This document shows positions 1-9,581 of a DNA stretch of 64,000 nucleotides, in pieces; position 1 is the first letter of the stretch, and the number at the start of each line of letters is the position of its first letter. The translations under genes and the position numbers were made by a program. Below the pieces are notes generated by a model. It was not told where the DNA came from, searched no databases, and was given only the letters and a program-made list of their open reading frames with translations. The stretch is from an uncultured Flavobacteriales bacterium (GTDB lineage: Bacteria; Bacteroidota; Bacteroidia; Flavobacteriales; CAJXXR01): contig CAJXXR010000007.1 of NCBI GenBank assembly GCA_913063375.1, positions 1 through 64,000 of the forward strand, read 5' to 3'.

Positions 1-1007
1 TCCAATTCTTTCTCTAAACGGTCATTGATATGACGAGAAGTCAAGAATTTACCTTCTTTACCGAAGAATGGAGAATCGTTGATAGTGAAAAGCATACTCA
101 TTGTAGGCTCATCAATCGTGATTGTAGCCAATTGCTCTGGATTTTCAGGATCAGCAACAGTATCACCAATCTCAAAACCTTCCAAACCAACTAGTGCACA
201 AATGTCACCAGCTTTAACTTCAGTTACACGCTTACGTCCTAAGTCTTCAAAAACAAACAATTCCTTAAGTTTTGATTTCGTAATAGAACCATCACGTTTT
301 ATCAATACCAAATTCATTCCTTCTTTCAAAGTACCTCTTTTCAATCTACCGATAGCAATACGACCAGTATATGAAGAGAAATCTAATGAAGTTACCAACA
401 TTTGAACCGTACCTTCAGCTACCTCAGGAGCAGGAATATCCGAAATTACAACATCCAACAATGGACTTACATCCGCTGTCTTCTCTTTGTGATCTAGACC
501 CATCCAATTCTCTTTTGCAGAACCGTAAACACACGTGAAGTCCAATTGGTCTTCAGTAGCACCTAAACTGAACATAAGGTCAAATACCATTTCGTATACC
601 TCTTCTGGTCTACAGTTTGGCTTATCTACCTTATTTACAACAACGATAGGTTTAAGGTTAAGCTCCAATGCTTTTTGCAAAACAAAACGAGTTTGCGGCA
701 TAGGACCTTCAAAGGCATCCACCAACAATAAAACACCATCACACATATTCAATACACGTTCTACCTCACCACCGAAATCGGCGTGACCAGGAGTATCAAT
801 AATGTTGATCTTTGTACCTTTATAATCAATAGATACGTTTTTAGAAAGAATAGTAATTCCTCTTTCTCTCTCTAGATCATTATTATCCAGGATCAAATCA
901 CCTGAAGTTCCCTTCAAGTTGGCTGCATAATATAGGATCTTATCAACCAAAGTTGTCTTCCCGTGATCGACGTGAGCAATGATTGCAATATTTCTGATAG
1001 ACTTCAT
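1..1007 (-). CDS. typA: Translational GTPase TypA/BipA, N-terminal part (partial)
   Basis: My own translation from the ATG at 1007 gives a ribosome-associated translational GTPase of the EF-G-like TypA/BipA family, which acts on ribosome assembly and stress or low-temperature translation. The P-loop AHVDHGKTT is at residues 11-19, the switch I motif ERERGITI near 47-54, DTPGH at 71-75 and NKVD at 125-128. After the G domain come the domain II stretches GRIAIGRLKRG and LVGLEGFEIGDT. The gene continues past position 1, so about the last 45% of the usual ~600 residues is missing. A TAnnTTTG element lies 21 bases upstream of the start. Confidence in the family is very high. Confidence 0.96.
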   Translation of the reverse strand, partial: MKSIRNIAIIAHVDHGKTTLVDKILYYAANLKGTSGDLILDNNDLERERGITILSKNVSIDYKGTKINIIDTPGHADFGGEVERVLNMCDGVLLLVDAFEGPMPQTRFVLQKALELNLKPIVVVNKVDKPNCRPEEVYEMVFDLMFSLGATEDQLDFTCVYGSAKENWMGLDHKEKTADVSPLLDVVISDIPAPEVAEGTVQMLVTSLDFSSYTGRIAIGRLKRGTLKEGMNLVLIKRDGSITKSKLKELFVFEDLGRKRVTEVKAGDICALVGLEGFEIGDTVADPENPEQLATITIDEPTMSMLFTINDSPFFGKEGKFLTSRHINDRLEKEL

Positions 1008-1027
1008 AATTGAGCTTAAAAATCGTG

Positions 1028-1035
1028 CAAATCTA
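1028..1035 (-). promoter_or_regulatory. Bacteroidota -7 element for typA
   Basis: On the minus strand this reads TAGATTTG, an exact match to the TAnnTTTG consensus, 21 bases before the typA ATG. I saw no TTG at the usual 17-23 base spacing upstream. Confidence 0.55.
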
Positions 1036-1361
1036 AAGAATCCATTTCCAATTCGTATAGTTTATCCAATTTATTTTCAAATTATATTTCAATTCAAGTT
1101 GATATTTCCCCTATAAACGCTAGTAGAAATCATGGTTTAGCCTTAATCGCTGAAAAACAAGCCTAAAGAATTAAATTCCAATGCCTTGAGATATTTATCT
1201 ACAATATGTTCACCGTATTCAAATTGGTTTTTACTATATTGCCTTTATTATTATTCTTATAATCTTATTAATATCTATTGTCATATCAACAGAATTTATT
1301 TGTGATATGGTATTATTTATAATTGTGAATGCATATTTTTGCCATCTATAATTAGCTATCA
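1036..1361. other. AT-rich spacer between divergent typA and WD40 gene
   Basis: About 350 bases of AT-rich DNA with promoters at both ends. I see no RNA gene, repeat or convincing small ORF in it. Confidence 0.5.
1334..1341 (+). promoter_or_regulatory. Putative -7 element for the WD40 gene
   Basis: TATTTTTG matches TAnnTTTG exactly and ends 20 bases before the ATG at 1362. A TTTG at 1299-1302 is too far away (31 bases) to be a normal -33 box. Confidence 0.45.
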
Positions 1362-2678
1362 ATGCATAAGTCAATAATTCTATTATTCCTGGGTTTCATC
1401 AGTCAATTAGCTGTTTCCCAAAATTTTGAACTGATTCGATCCTTCGTAGGACATCACAATGCATCAGAAATCATCTCTTTTACCCCAGATCCTACTAAGT
1501 TACTTTCAGGGAATAATGAGGGTGCATTACAACTTTGGGACACGGAGAAACAGGAACTTTTGCATGAATATGAGGCCCATACTTCCAAAATTCAAAATAT
1601 TGAATTCAATGATTTTGGTAATGGATTCATAACTTATGGGAGAGATGCAAAAGTAATTATCTGGAGTTATCCAGCAATGCGTCAGATTAGATCCTATAAA
1701 ATCCCTACTCCAATTAGCTTTGCTATATTCAAATCTAATACAGAATTACTAATTGGATGTGAAGATGGTAAAATGTTCCTTCAAAATATGGATGAAGTAC
1801 AGTATACCGATTCTATATTTTTCATCAATAAACACCCTGTCTTCGATGCCATACTATCCAAGGATGAATCTGAAATGATCATCACGGATAAATCAAGTAT
1901 CAAAATTATTGACTTGAAGAAAAAAAGGTTGAAGAATGAAATCCGAAACCCTTACAATTCTCACTTTGCTAGACTAGAATATTATAAAAACACTTCTGAT
2001 ACCATTATTTCTTGGTCGAAAAATGGAATCATAAGCTTTTGGGATTCACCGAAAGAAAAGTTGATAAAGGATTTGAAAGCCAAAACGGACTTTAATATCC
2101 TTGCGATGAATAAGTTTTCTAATATTTTACTAACCGGTTATTATGACGATAGGCCACTACTATTTAACCTATCTCATTATGACTTGGATTTCGAATTACA
2201 TGAAGATATACATATTACCAATACCCATATCACCAATATCACACAGCAATATATGATTAGTGCTGATTATGATGGGAGACACAGGTTAATGGTAATTAAA
2301 GGAAATAACAGTATAAAAGATTTAGCCCTTCAGAAGCGTGAAATTATTCCTGAGAAAACGATTACAGTGTATAGCTCAAAACTCACCATTGAAGTTTGGG
2401 ATCACGAAGAAATTGATGGGGACAAAATCTCCTTATACTGCAATGGGGTTTGGATTACTAGAAACTGTGAACTTTCAGCAGAAAAGAAAAACTTCACCTT
2501 TACGCTGGAACCAGAAAAGGAAAACATACTCATTTTCCATGCTGAGAATTTAGGATACTATCCTCCTAACACTACCGCCATCAGAATTTTTGATGAATTT
2601 GGGAATGACCAGACACATATCATGCGGTCAAATCTAGATCACAGTAGTGCTATAGAATTCAAGTATGGCTTAGAATAA
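1362..2678 (+). CDS. Exported WD40-repeat protein
   Basis: A 438-residue protein with an N-terminal signal peptide (residues 1-19, hydrophobic core ILLFLGFISQLAVSQ). Several beta-propeller repeats follow: a GH...LLSGNNEGALQLWD-type blade near residues 30-65, a HTSKIQNIEF...VIIWS blade near 75-105, and further blades to about residue 310 with poorer WD signatures. The last ~110 residues form a separate beta-rich domain (around VEVWD-like VWDHEEIDGD and NAENLGYYPPNT-like motifs) of the kind seen at the end of secreted Bacteroidota proteins. Function is unknown; binding or scaffolding outside the inner membrane is an inference. It converges on norD with only two bases between stop codons. Confidence 0.8.
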   Translation: MHKSIILLFLGFISQLAVSQNFELIRSFVGHHNASEIISFTPDPTKLLSGNNEGALQLWDTEKQELLHEYEAHTSKIQNIEFNDFGNGFITYGRDAKVIIWSYPAMRQIRSYKIPTPISFAIFKSNTELLIGCEDGKMFLQNMDEVQYTDSIFFINKHPVFDAILSKDESEMIITDKSSIKIIDLKKKRLKNEIRNPYNSHFARLEYYKNTSDTIISWSKNGIISFWDSPKEKLIKDLKAKTDFNILAMNKFSNILLTGYYDDRPLLFNLSHYDLDFELHEDIHITNTHITNITQQYMISADYDGRHRLMVIKGNNSIKDLALQKREIIPEKTITVYSSKLTIEVWDHEEIDGDKISLYCNGVWITRNCELSAEKKNFTFTLEPEKENILIFHAENLGYYPPNTTAIRIFDEFGNDQTHIMRSNLDHSSAIEFKYGLE

Positions 2679-2688
2679 ATCTAAGCCA
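2666..2688. terminator. Hairpin spanning both stop codons of convergent genes
   Basis: A perfect 9-bp inverted repeat, TGGCTTAGA and TCTAAGCCA with an ATAAA loop, covers the last codons and stop codons of both the WD40 gene and norD. Neither side has a clear U-tract, so it is a transcript-end hairpin or weak bidirectional terminator rather than a canonical one. Confidence 0.5.
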
Positions 2689-4456
2689 CTTGTCTAATCT
2701 TTTCAAACAATAACACCAGTGCCCTCAATAAGCTATTTGGTGTTGGCAGTACTTGATAATTATTTACCCCAAACATCTGTGGCAGATAATACTTCGCCTG
2801 TTTCTCTATAGCAAAAGCATGCGTATGGATATGCATTTTATTCAACTCTCTTAATGCTTGCTTTACATCCGCAACACCATACTTACCCTCATATTTATCA
2901 TAGTCGTTTGGCTTACCATCGGATAAAATAAGTAACCACTTATTCGTACTATCCTGCTCAGCCAATCGAGCACCAGCATGCCTCAATGCAGGTCCCATTC
3001 TGGTGTAACCTGAAGCTTTTACTGCGCCAATTTTATGCTTACCCTTTTCCCAAGACTCTCCAAACTCCTTTAAACTAATATAGGTACAAAAGTTTCTTGT
3101 CTTCGAATAGAAACCAGCTACTTCAAAATCAATATTAAACTCATTCAGGATTTCTCCAAAAAGTATAATAGTTTCCTTTTCCACATCCAATACCTTGTTC
3201 CCATCGGTGTATCCATCACTAGATAAGCTAATATCCATGAGTAAGGTAATGGCAATGTCCTTTTGTTTTTTCCGCTTAGATAAATATATTTTTTCAGAAG
3301 GACTATGGCCAGAATGGATATCTGAAAACATATCAATTACAGCATCCAGATCAAAATCTTCTCCCTGAGTTTGCCTTTTTTGTTGCTCCAGTTTATTATT
3401 CATGCTTACCAGCAACTTTCTAAGTCCGGATAAAAGACTCCTATTTTTATCCAGGGTATCTTTATAGTAAGATGAATAACTTGGTGCAATCTTCTTTGGA
3501 AACACCTTACAATAATTCTTCTTGTATTGTTTATCCAGATAATTCCACTCGTCGTAACTTACAAAATGCCCTTTTGCTTCCGCATCACTACTTTCAGCTA
3601 TGGTAACATTGTCTACAAATTCTGCCTGATACACAGAATGCACCATATCATCAACCCGCACAACGGCATTCATATTGACTTCATCCAGCGCCTCCTCATC
3701 ATCCTCCAAAGAATCGTCTCCGTCAAAATCCCTCCAAGTACCAGTGAATTCTTCCGCCGTTTCTATCTTTTCAAAATTATGCGTTAAGGTATAATCCTCC
3801 TGCGCCTTTTGATCCACATCCAAATGTTGAATTTCCTCAACAGCTTTCGCTTTTATTTCTGTGGTGATATCGAGGCTATTTTTACTAAACACCTCCTCAG
3901 AGGTTGCTTTCTTGCTTTTTGCCAGTTCTTGACTAGAATGAATCATCCATTTCCCATACAACCATGCACTGTAATCAACTTGGTGGTCCGCATCGAACTC
4001 CAAGTTCATTGCAGCAAAATTTCGCACAATTTCAGCATGTAAAGCTATAACTGCAGGAAACTGAAGGGTCAATTCTTTCAGTACCTCTTCGGAACTTTCT
4101 TTTGCCTTTTGTCTGGATAAAGTAAGGTCGTTCTCTTGTTCATCCTTCCAATTCATACCTAGATCCATTTGAACTTTCAAATAAAATATTCGGTATAAAT
4201 AAAATTGCAAGTTCAGTTCCCAAGTCGGTAATAAAGTAAAGCTTTCAGGAAGATAAAATTGCTCCATCTTCCAGCCTCCCTCTTCTTCTGCAGTCACCAA
4301 ATCTATAGAAACACCCGTAAGTGCCCTAGAAAGAATGGTAAGCCGTGGTTTTAATTCCTCCAAGGATACCCTCCTAGCATTCAGCGCCGGATCATCTTCT
4401 CTTCGCTTTTTAAAATAACGAAGAACACGTTGAAATATTAATTGATCTAACTCCAT
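2681..4456 (-). CDS. norD: NorD-like VWA protein, nitric oxide reductase activation
   Basis: A 591-residue protein with a C-terminal von Willebrand factor A domain (about residues 400-590). Its MIDAS motif DISLS is at 408-412, and a later LSDGKPNDY segment also fits. The N-terminal half is helical and acidic in the middle (about 240-260). This matches NorD/CbbO-type proteins, which work with a MoxR-family AAA+ partner to activate or mature NO reductase. The AAA+ partner is immediately upstream (10 bases), and this is the last gene of the nor-nir operon. Length and context support NorD strongly. The precise molecular role, possibly metal insertion or assembly, is known only in outline for the family. 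Confidence 0.88.
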   Translation of the reverse strand: MELDQLIFQRVLRYFKKRREDDPALNARRVSLEELKPRLTILSRALTGVSIDLVTAEEEGGWKMEQFYLPESFTLLPTWELNLQFYLYRIFYLKVQMDLGMNWKDEQENDLTLSRQKAKESSEEVLKELTLQFPAVIALHAEIVRNFAAMNLEFDADHQVDYSAWLYGKWMIHSSQELAKSKKATSEEVFSKNSLDITTEIKAKAVEEIQHLDVDQKAQEDYTLTHNFEKIETAEEFTGTWRDFDGDDSLEDDEEALDEVNMNAVVRVDDMVHSVYQAEFVDNVTIAESSDAEAKGHFVSYDEWNYLDKQYKKNYCKVFPKKIAPSYSSYYKDTLDKNRSLLSGLRKLLVSMNNKLEQQKRQTQGEDFDLDAVIDMFSDIHSGHSPSEKIYLSKRKKQKDIAITLLMDISLSSDGYTDGNKVLDVEKETIILFGEILNEFNIDFEVAGFYSKTRNFCTYISLKEFGESWEKGKHKIGAVKASGYTRMGPALRHAGARLAEQDSTNKWLLILSDGKPNDYDKYEGKYGVADVKQALRELNKMHIHTHAFAIEKQAKYYLPQMFGVNNYQVLPTPNSLLRALVLLFEKIRQVA

Positions 4457-4466
4457 AACCTTTCTG

Positions 4467-5246
4467 TTATATCATTAAATCTGAAAGATCTTTTAGCGCC
4501 ACTAAAATATCCTGATCATCAGACAGAGGCTCTACAACAGCAGTTTCCATTGCCAGCCTTTTGTCTAAACCAGAATTTATCAACTTTGCAGCATCTACCA
4601 ATAATCTTGTAGAAACCGTTTCTGCCAATCCTAATTCGGTAAGATTTCTAATTTTTCCAGCTATCGCAACAATCTTCTTTGCGTCCGCAGAAGGAATCCC
4701 TGTTTCATTCTCAAGGATTTCTCTTTCTAATTTTTCAGATGGATAATCAAAAGTTAAAGCTACAAATCGCTGACGAGTAGAAGGTTTTAACTCCTTAAAT
4801 CCTTTCTGATAACCAGGGTTATAAGAGGCAACTAACATAAAGTCTGCATGCGCTTTAATAGTTGCACCAATCTTATCAATATATAACTCCCTTCTATGAT
4901 CTGTTAATGAGTGAATAGCTACAATAATATCTGGTCTTGCCTCTGCAACCTCATCCAAATAGATAATGGCACCTTCTTTTACAGCTCTTGTCAATGGTCC
5001 ATCTATCCAAATAGTCTCTGCACCTTTGATGATATACCGCCCAATAAGATCTGTTGAAGAAGTCTCTTCGTGACAGCTTATGGTTATTAGTTCCTTTTCT
5101 AACTTAGCAGCCATATATTCCACAAATCTCGATTTCCCAGTACCTGTAGGCCCTTTAATCAAAAGTGGTAATCTATTTTTGTAACTATGGTTGAATACAA
5201 GCTCTTCAGAGCCAACTGCTTTATAATAGGGTTTTTGCTTTTCCAT
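4467..5246 (-). CDS. norQ: NorQ/CbbQ-type MoxR AAA+ ATPase
   Basis: A 259-residue AAA+ ATPase. Walker A GPTGTGKS is at residues 32-39, Walker B IIYLDE at 94-99, and an arginine-containing RQRF segment follows the sensor 1 stretch VASYNPGYQ. This is the CbbQ/NirQ/NorQ/GpvN subfamily, which powers activation of NO reductase together with NorD. It starts 11 bases after the SCO gene and ends 10 bases before norD, so the pair is translated from one transcript. Confidence is high from both sequence and context. Confidence 0.92.
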   Translation of the reverse strand: MEKQKPYYKAVGSEELVFNHSYKNRLPLLIKGPTGTGKSRFVEYMAAKLEKELITISCHEETSSTDLIGRYIIKGAETIWIDGPLTRAVKEGAIIYLDEVAEARPDIIVAIHSLTDHRRELYIDKIGATIKAHADFMLVASYNPGYQKGFKELKPSTRQRFVALTFDYPSEKLEREILENETGIPSADAKKIVAIAGKIRNLTELGLAETVSTRLLVDAAKLINSGLDKRLAMETAVVEPLSDDQDILVALKDLSDLMI

Positions 5247-5257
5247 GTTGTTTATGC

Positions 5258-5872
5258 TTATTGAAGTGTGGTTGCTAATTCAATTATTTTAGCTATTGTT
5301 TCTTTATTATCAACTCCTAATCCTTCTTGTTGATGTGCCAGTTCCCCTTTTTCATTAAATACACTGATGATATTTGAATGTGAAAAATCAAGGGGAGAAA
5401 TCTTTTTATACTTTACAGCCAATACATTCGCAAAATCTCGAACACTTTCCATGGATCCTCTAAGGAACAACCAAGGTTCTTCATTCATATGATTTTCGAT
5501 GGCAAAACTTTTTAATCTTTCTGGAGTATCCGTTTCTGGATCTATACTTACCAAGATCATTTGTATGTCTGATAATAATTCTGGAGGAATCTGATCTTTA
5601 ATTCGTCTCATATCAGCCACTAGACGTGGACAGGCAGCCTTGCAGGAGGTGTAAATCATCACCATGACAAGTACTTTCCCATTTAATTCTTTTAATACAA
5701 TTTGATCGTTGTCTTGCGAAGTCCAAGTTGAGGGCAAGTTATATATGGAAAGTTCTGATATTTCCTCTGGGCTAGAAATACCCTTTTCTGAATCAATGGC
5801 GGAATCGCCTAATTCACTTGTTGAACATGCAAATAATACTAAAGTGGCGATACTTAGTAGAAGCTTTTTCAT
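5258..5872 (-). CDS. SCO1/SenC/PrrC-family copper chaperone lipoprotein
   Basis: A 204-residue thioredoxin-fold protein with a lipoprotein signal (lipobox LFAC, Cys16). The metal-binding CxxxC is in YTSCKAAC (Cys77, Cys81) and the conserved distal His is at 165 in DFSHS, so all three expected copper ligands are present. SCO proteins deliver copper or act as thiol reductants for cupro-enzymes; known substrates are usually the CuA site of cytochrome oxidase. Here it lies inside the nirK-nor operon, so delivery of copper to the copper nitrite reductase NirK is the likely job. That is inference from context. Confidence 0.9.
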   Translation of the reverse strand: MKKLLLSIATLVLFACSTSELGDSAIDSEKGISSPEEISELSIYNLPSTWTSQDNDQIVLKELNGKVLVMVMIYTSCKAACPRLVADMRRIKDQIPPELLSDIQMILVSIDPETDTPERLKSFAIENHMNEEPWLFLRGSMESVRDFANVLAVKYKKISPLDFSHSNIISVFNEKGELAHQQEGLGVDNKETIAKIIELATTLQ

Positions 5873-5887
5873 TATTTCGGTTTTTTT

Positions 5888-6658
5888 TTAATCCTTCACA
5901 CACCTAAAACCTAAGTTTCTCATCGCATAATTTGCTTTTACACTTCCTCGAATAGCATAGCGCATAAATGCAGCATAGTTCATTAAATCTGAAGCACCTA
6001 CAGCGGCACTTCCACAAAATAAATCACTATCGTTATCAACGTCTTTTCTAGACTCTCCGGAAATCAGCACTGAATTGAAATCATAGGTCCATTCCCAAAC
6101 CAATCCATGAATATCATATAACCCCCAATAATTTTTAAAGGTAGATCCTACCTCCTGGTTTTTTTGTTTTGGTCGTTCGTACCAGTCCAAAATATATTGG
6201 TTGAAGGTTGATTCTTGCCTGGCATCCAATTTAGTCTCACTTGCCATAGCAACATATTCCCATTCATCAATGGTTGGTAATCTTTTCCCTTGACAGCTAC
6301 AATATTCCTTTGCAGAAAACCATGAAATATTTGTCACAGGGGCATTCTCTGATATTTTATCACCCAAAATGGTATCCCCTTTCCAATCTAAGAGATAATT
6401 ACCATCGGCAAAAAGTTCAATAACTTCTGAGCGTTGCCATTTTTTATACTTTATTACAAATTCCAGAAATTCACCATGGGTTACTGGATAGACATCCATG
6501 GCGAAATCTGAAACTGTTACTTGACTGGAATCTCTTCCATATAAGGGTATATAGGTACCTCCTATTATGTCTACGGCATTTCCAGATTGGCCATAGCCAG
6601 TCTGAACAAACAGACCACTCAATAAAACTATAGCCAATCTAAAAATACACTTGATCAT
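5888..6658 (-). CDS. SUMF1/FGE-fold exported protein of the nirK-nor operon
   Basis: A 256-residue protein with a signal peptide (cleavage near GYGQS) and a formylglycine-generating-enzyme fold. Matching segments are IIGGTYIPLYG near the start, VYPVTHGEFLEF, VTNISWFSAKEYCSCQGKRLP, GLYDIHGLVWEWTYDF and the end NLGFRC. The usual RGGSF...CR core carrying the two copper-binding catalytic cysteines is not seen. The equivalent region (from LFCGSAAVG to RYAIRGS) has a single Cys, so sulfatase activation is unlikely. It sits between nirK and the SCO chaperone with 15-33 base gaps, suggesting a role in periplasmic maturation or stability of NirK/Nor. I know of SUMF1-like proteins near bacteroidal nirK but not of a defined function. 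Confidence 0.83.
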   Translation of the reverse strand: MIKCIFRLAIVLLSGLFVQTGYGQSGNAVDIIGGTYIPLYGRDSSQVTVSDFAMDVYPVTHGEFLEFVIKYKKWQRSEVIELFADGNYLLDWKGDTILGDKISENAPVTNISWFSAKEYCSCQGKRLPTIDEWEYVAMASETKLDARQESTFNQYILDWYERPKQKNQEVGSTFKNYWGLYDIHGLVWEWTYDFNSVLISGESRKDVDNDSDLFCGSAAVGASDLMNYAAFMRYAIRGSVKANYAMRNLGFRCVKD

Positions 6659-6691
6659 AACACAAAAATTAAGCTACCAAATATGGCATTA

Positions 6692-8161
6692 TTAGTGACC
6701 TCCACCTGATCTTCTGGCCTTAACCATCTTCTCAGTAACCACTGTTTTATTATTACCCCACACATTATAAACATACGTAAGTACGTCAGCAATCTCTGCA
6801 TCGTTCAAACTTTGTTTAGTCATGATAGAGTTGTATTTCTTACCGTTTACAGTAATTTCTCCTGTTTTCCCATGGATAACGATATCAATTGCTCTATTTA
6901 CATCTGCATTTAGATAATCTGATTTCGCCAATGGAGGGAATGCATTTGGAATACCATCACCTGTTGCTTGGTGACAAGCGAAACAAGTTTGTGTATACAA
7001 TTGTTTACCGTTTGCAATTTGCTCTTTCTTAGACAATTTACCCTTTTTAACAACTGCCTTTTCCGCTACAGGAATCTCTTGAATAGTTCCACCTTCAGGG
7101 TTGTAAATACCTTCCTGAATAGTTCCAGAGTATAAGGCTTTCTGATCATCACCTTTTACTTTCAACATACCCAAAGCTCCTTTATTAAAGGCTCTAAAAA
7201 TAGAGTGATCTACTAAAATAAACGTTCCAGGAACATCGACCTTAAACTCAACGATTGCTGCACCACCGGCAGGAACCAAAGTAGTTTGAACATCTTCGTT
7301 GACTAAACTACCACCTTCTACATTTACACGGTCAAAGATCTCTCCAATTACGTGGAATGAAGACACTAAGTTTGGTCCACCGTTACCAATGAATAGTCTA
7401 ACCGTTTCACCAACATTAGCGGTAAGTGCATTATCACCTGTCAGAGCTCCTACCTTACCATTAAATACTACATAATCTGCATCTTCATCAACTGCCTTCT
7501 GCATATCGAAAGGTTGTAAACCTGGCTTCCCATGTTCTCCTTTCGTGTAGAAGTCACCTTGCATAACATAGTATTCTTTATCCACTTTTGGCAAACCTCC
7601 TTCTGGTTCAACCAAGATAAGTCCATACATACCGTTGGCAATGTGCATCCCAACGGGTGCAGTAGCACAGTGGTATACATAAAGACCTGGGTTCAAAACT
7701 TTAAACGAGAATACCGTTTCATGTCCTGGTGCTACAAAAGAAGAAGTAGCTCCACCACCTGGTCCAGTAACCGCGTGCAAGTCAATATTGTGCGGTAACT
7801 TATTGTCTGGGTGATTCTTTAAATGAAATTCTACCTCATCCCCTACACGGGTACGGATAAAACTTCCCGGTACAGATCCACCAAAAGTCCAATACACATA
7901 TTTTACACCGTCTGTCATTTCTCCAACCTCTTCGAGGATTTCCATATTGACATTCAGCTTTTTAGCAGGCCTATTCCCTACAGAGGCAGGAACAAATGGA
8001 GGAGCAGTTAGCTCAGCATCCATTTCACCTTTTACCTCAATAGTTACGGGATTTACCTTATGCTTTTTAGCCTTAAGACTTTTCTTTTCACCTCCTCCAC
8101 AGCTGATCAATGCCAGCATCGGAATAGCAAATAATAGTTTTGTGATTGATTTTGTTTTCAT
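6692..8161 (-). CDS. nirK: Copper nitrite reductase NirK with fused C-terminal cytochrome c
   Basis: A 489-residue lipoprotein (lipobox ending at Cys21) that reduces nitrite to NO. The two cupredoxin domains span about residues 65-335. Type 1 copper ligands His124, Cys165, His173 and Met178 and type 2 ligands His129, His164 and His319 are visible. Catalytic Asp127 is in HNIDLH and the active-site His270 in SSFH. A linker leads to a class I cytochrome c domain (about 375-470) with CFACH at 393-397 and likely axial Met447. The fused heme domain would pass electrons directly to the type 1 copper, as in known NirK-cytochrome c fusions. Second-domain residues fit nitrite reductase, not just a laccase. 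It is in the middle of the operon, after norB. Confidence 0.96.
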   Translation of the reverse strand: MKTKSITKLLFAIPMLALISCGGGEKKSLKAKKHKVNPVTIEVKGEMDAELTAPPFVPASVGNRPAKKLNVNMEILEEVGEMTDGVKYVYWTFGGSVPGSFIRTRVGDEVEFHLKNHPDNKLPHNIDLHAVTGPGGGATSSFVAPGHETVFSFKVLNPGLYVYHCATAPVGMHIANGMYGLILVEPEGGLPKVDKEYYVMQGDFYTKGEHGKPGLQPFDMQKAVDEDADYVVFNGKVGALTGDNALTANVGETVRLFIGNGGPNLVSSFHVIGEIFDRVNVEGGSLVNEDVQTTLVPAGGAAIVEFKVDVPGTFILVDHSIFRAFNKGALGMLKVKGDDQKALYSGTIQEGIYNPEGGTIQEIPVAEKAVVKKGKLSKKEQIANGKQLYTQTCFACHQATGDGIPNAFPPLAKSDYLNADVNRAIDIVIHGKTGEITVNGKKYNSIMTKQSLNDAEIADVLTYVYNVWGNNKTVVTEKMVKARRSGGGH

Positions 8162-8190
8162 AATTAAAAGGTAATAGTGTTCTACAGTAT

Positions 8191-9525
8191 TTAGTTTTTA
8201 ACAAGCGCTTGATCGGTTGGCGTACCATATTTCAAGAAATTCACAATAAACATGATTACACCTGTAAAGAATAATGTCGCACAAGCTATAAGAATCATAA
8301 AGTGAGGTTCCATGGCAATTTGAGCATCCATAAAGTCCATTCCAACTTTTCTCTCTAAATAAACTTGAGTGATACCCGCAGCTCCCAAAGCTGTTGTCAT
8401 ACCTACCATCCCAATATTTGATAACCAGAATGCATAAGTAGATAAATTTGTATTATAAAGTTTTCTTCCCGTAAGTTGAGGCATTACATAAGAAATAAAC
8501 GCAAAGATCAACATACCATAAGCACCCCAAAATGCAAGATGTCCGTGCATGGCAGTAACAAATGTTCCATGCGTCCATATATTCACACTAGGAAGTGTAT
8601 GTGCTAAACCTAGTAATCCAGCTCCTACAAAAGAAACGATTGCAGTACCTAAGGTCCAAGTAATAGCAATTTTATTTGGATGCCTCTTCTCTCCTTTTTT
8701 ATACATGGAGATTGCGAATAAGGCCATTCCAAGAAATGCCAATGGCTCTAGAGCAGAGAATATACCACCAATCATCAACCAATATTTTGGCGTACCGATA
8801 AAGTAGAAGTGGTGTCCTGTTCCAAGGATACCAGACAAGAAGGTAAGACCAACGATTACATATAACCATTTTTCAATAACCTCTCTATCTACTCCAGTCA
8901 ATTTGATCAATAGGAATGAAAGAATACCTCCCATAATCAATTCCCATACACCTTCAACCCATAAATGAACTACCCACCATCTAAAGAATGAGTCGATAGT
9001 TTGGTTGTCAAACCATATCATCCCAGGTAAATATAAAAGTGCGGCAAATACCAATCCCATTACCATTACCATTGCGGTAGTTGTTCTCTTCTTTCCTGAA
9101 TATAAGGTTTTTAGGATGATTCCGAGGAATAATAATACATTGATTACAACTAAATAATCCAATGGACGAGGAATCTCTAAAAATTTACGTCCTTCCCACC
9201 AATTGAAGTGGAACCCGATTACAGAGGCTACCCCAACAAGCGCAAGACTCCAAAATTGTAATTTAGCTAGTTTAACAGAAAATAATTCAATTTCTGCCTC
9301 TTCAGGAATTATATAATAAGCAGCTCCCATGAATCCACTTAGCAACCATACAACCAACAAGTTTTTATGTGTAGCTGTTGCAGCATTAAATGGAATTATT
9401 TCATGCAATACATCATAGCCCATATGAGCAAAGCCCATTATAAAACCATATATGATCTGTAAGACTAGGAGAGCCATACTCAGAGCGAAAAATAAATACG
9501 CTACTTTTTGTGATCTATACTTCAT
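8191..9525 (-). CDS. norB: Nitric oxide reductase catalytic subunit NorB
   Basis: A 444-residue, 12-helix heme-copper-oxidase superfamily protein that reduces NO to N2O in the inner membrane. Expected ligands are visible: His53 and His329 for heme b, His327 for heme b3, and His187, His238 and His239 for non-heme iron (FeB). The acidic residues Glu191 and Glu260 match the conserved NorB glutamates. It lacks the N-terminal quinol-oxidase extension of qNor, and a separate norC precedes it, so this is the cytochrome c-dependent enzyme. It lies 56 bases after norC and 29 bases before nirK. Confidence 0.97.
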   Translation of the reverse strand: MKYRSQKVAYLFFALSMALLVLQIIYGFIMGFAHMGYDVLHEIIPFNAATATHKNLLVVWLLSGFMGAAYYIIPEEAEIELFSVKLAKLQFWSLALVGVASVIGFHFNWWEGRKFLEIPRPLDYLVVINVLLFLGIILKTLYSGKKRTTTAMVMVMGLVFAALLYLPGMIWFDNQTIDSFFRWWVVHLWVEGVWELIMGGILSFLLIKLTGVDREVIEKWLYVIVGLTFLSGILGTGHHFYFIGTPKYWLMIGGIFSALEPLAFLGMALFAISMYKKGEKRHPNKIAITWTLGTAIVSFVGAGLLGLAHTLPSVNIWTHGTFVTAMHGHLAFWGAYGMLIFAFISYVMPQLTGRKLYNTNLSTYAFWLSNIGMVGMTTALGAAGITQVYLERKVGMDFMDAQIAMEPHFMILIACATLFFTGVIMFIVNFLKYGTPTDQALVKN

Positions 9526-9581
9526 CTTTCTAAAATTTTATTCTGATTGGATGTGTTATACGAATCCCAGAACGTGTTCTA

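Noticed and set aside
5888..6658. Sulfatase-activating formylglycine-generating enzyme
   Set aside because: The two catalytic cysteines are not seen and no sulfatase is encoded nearby; the respiratory operon context points elsewhere.
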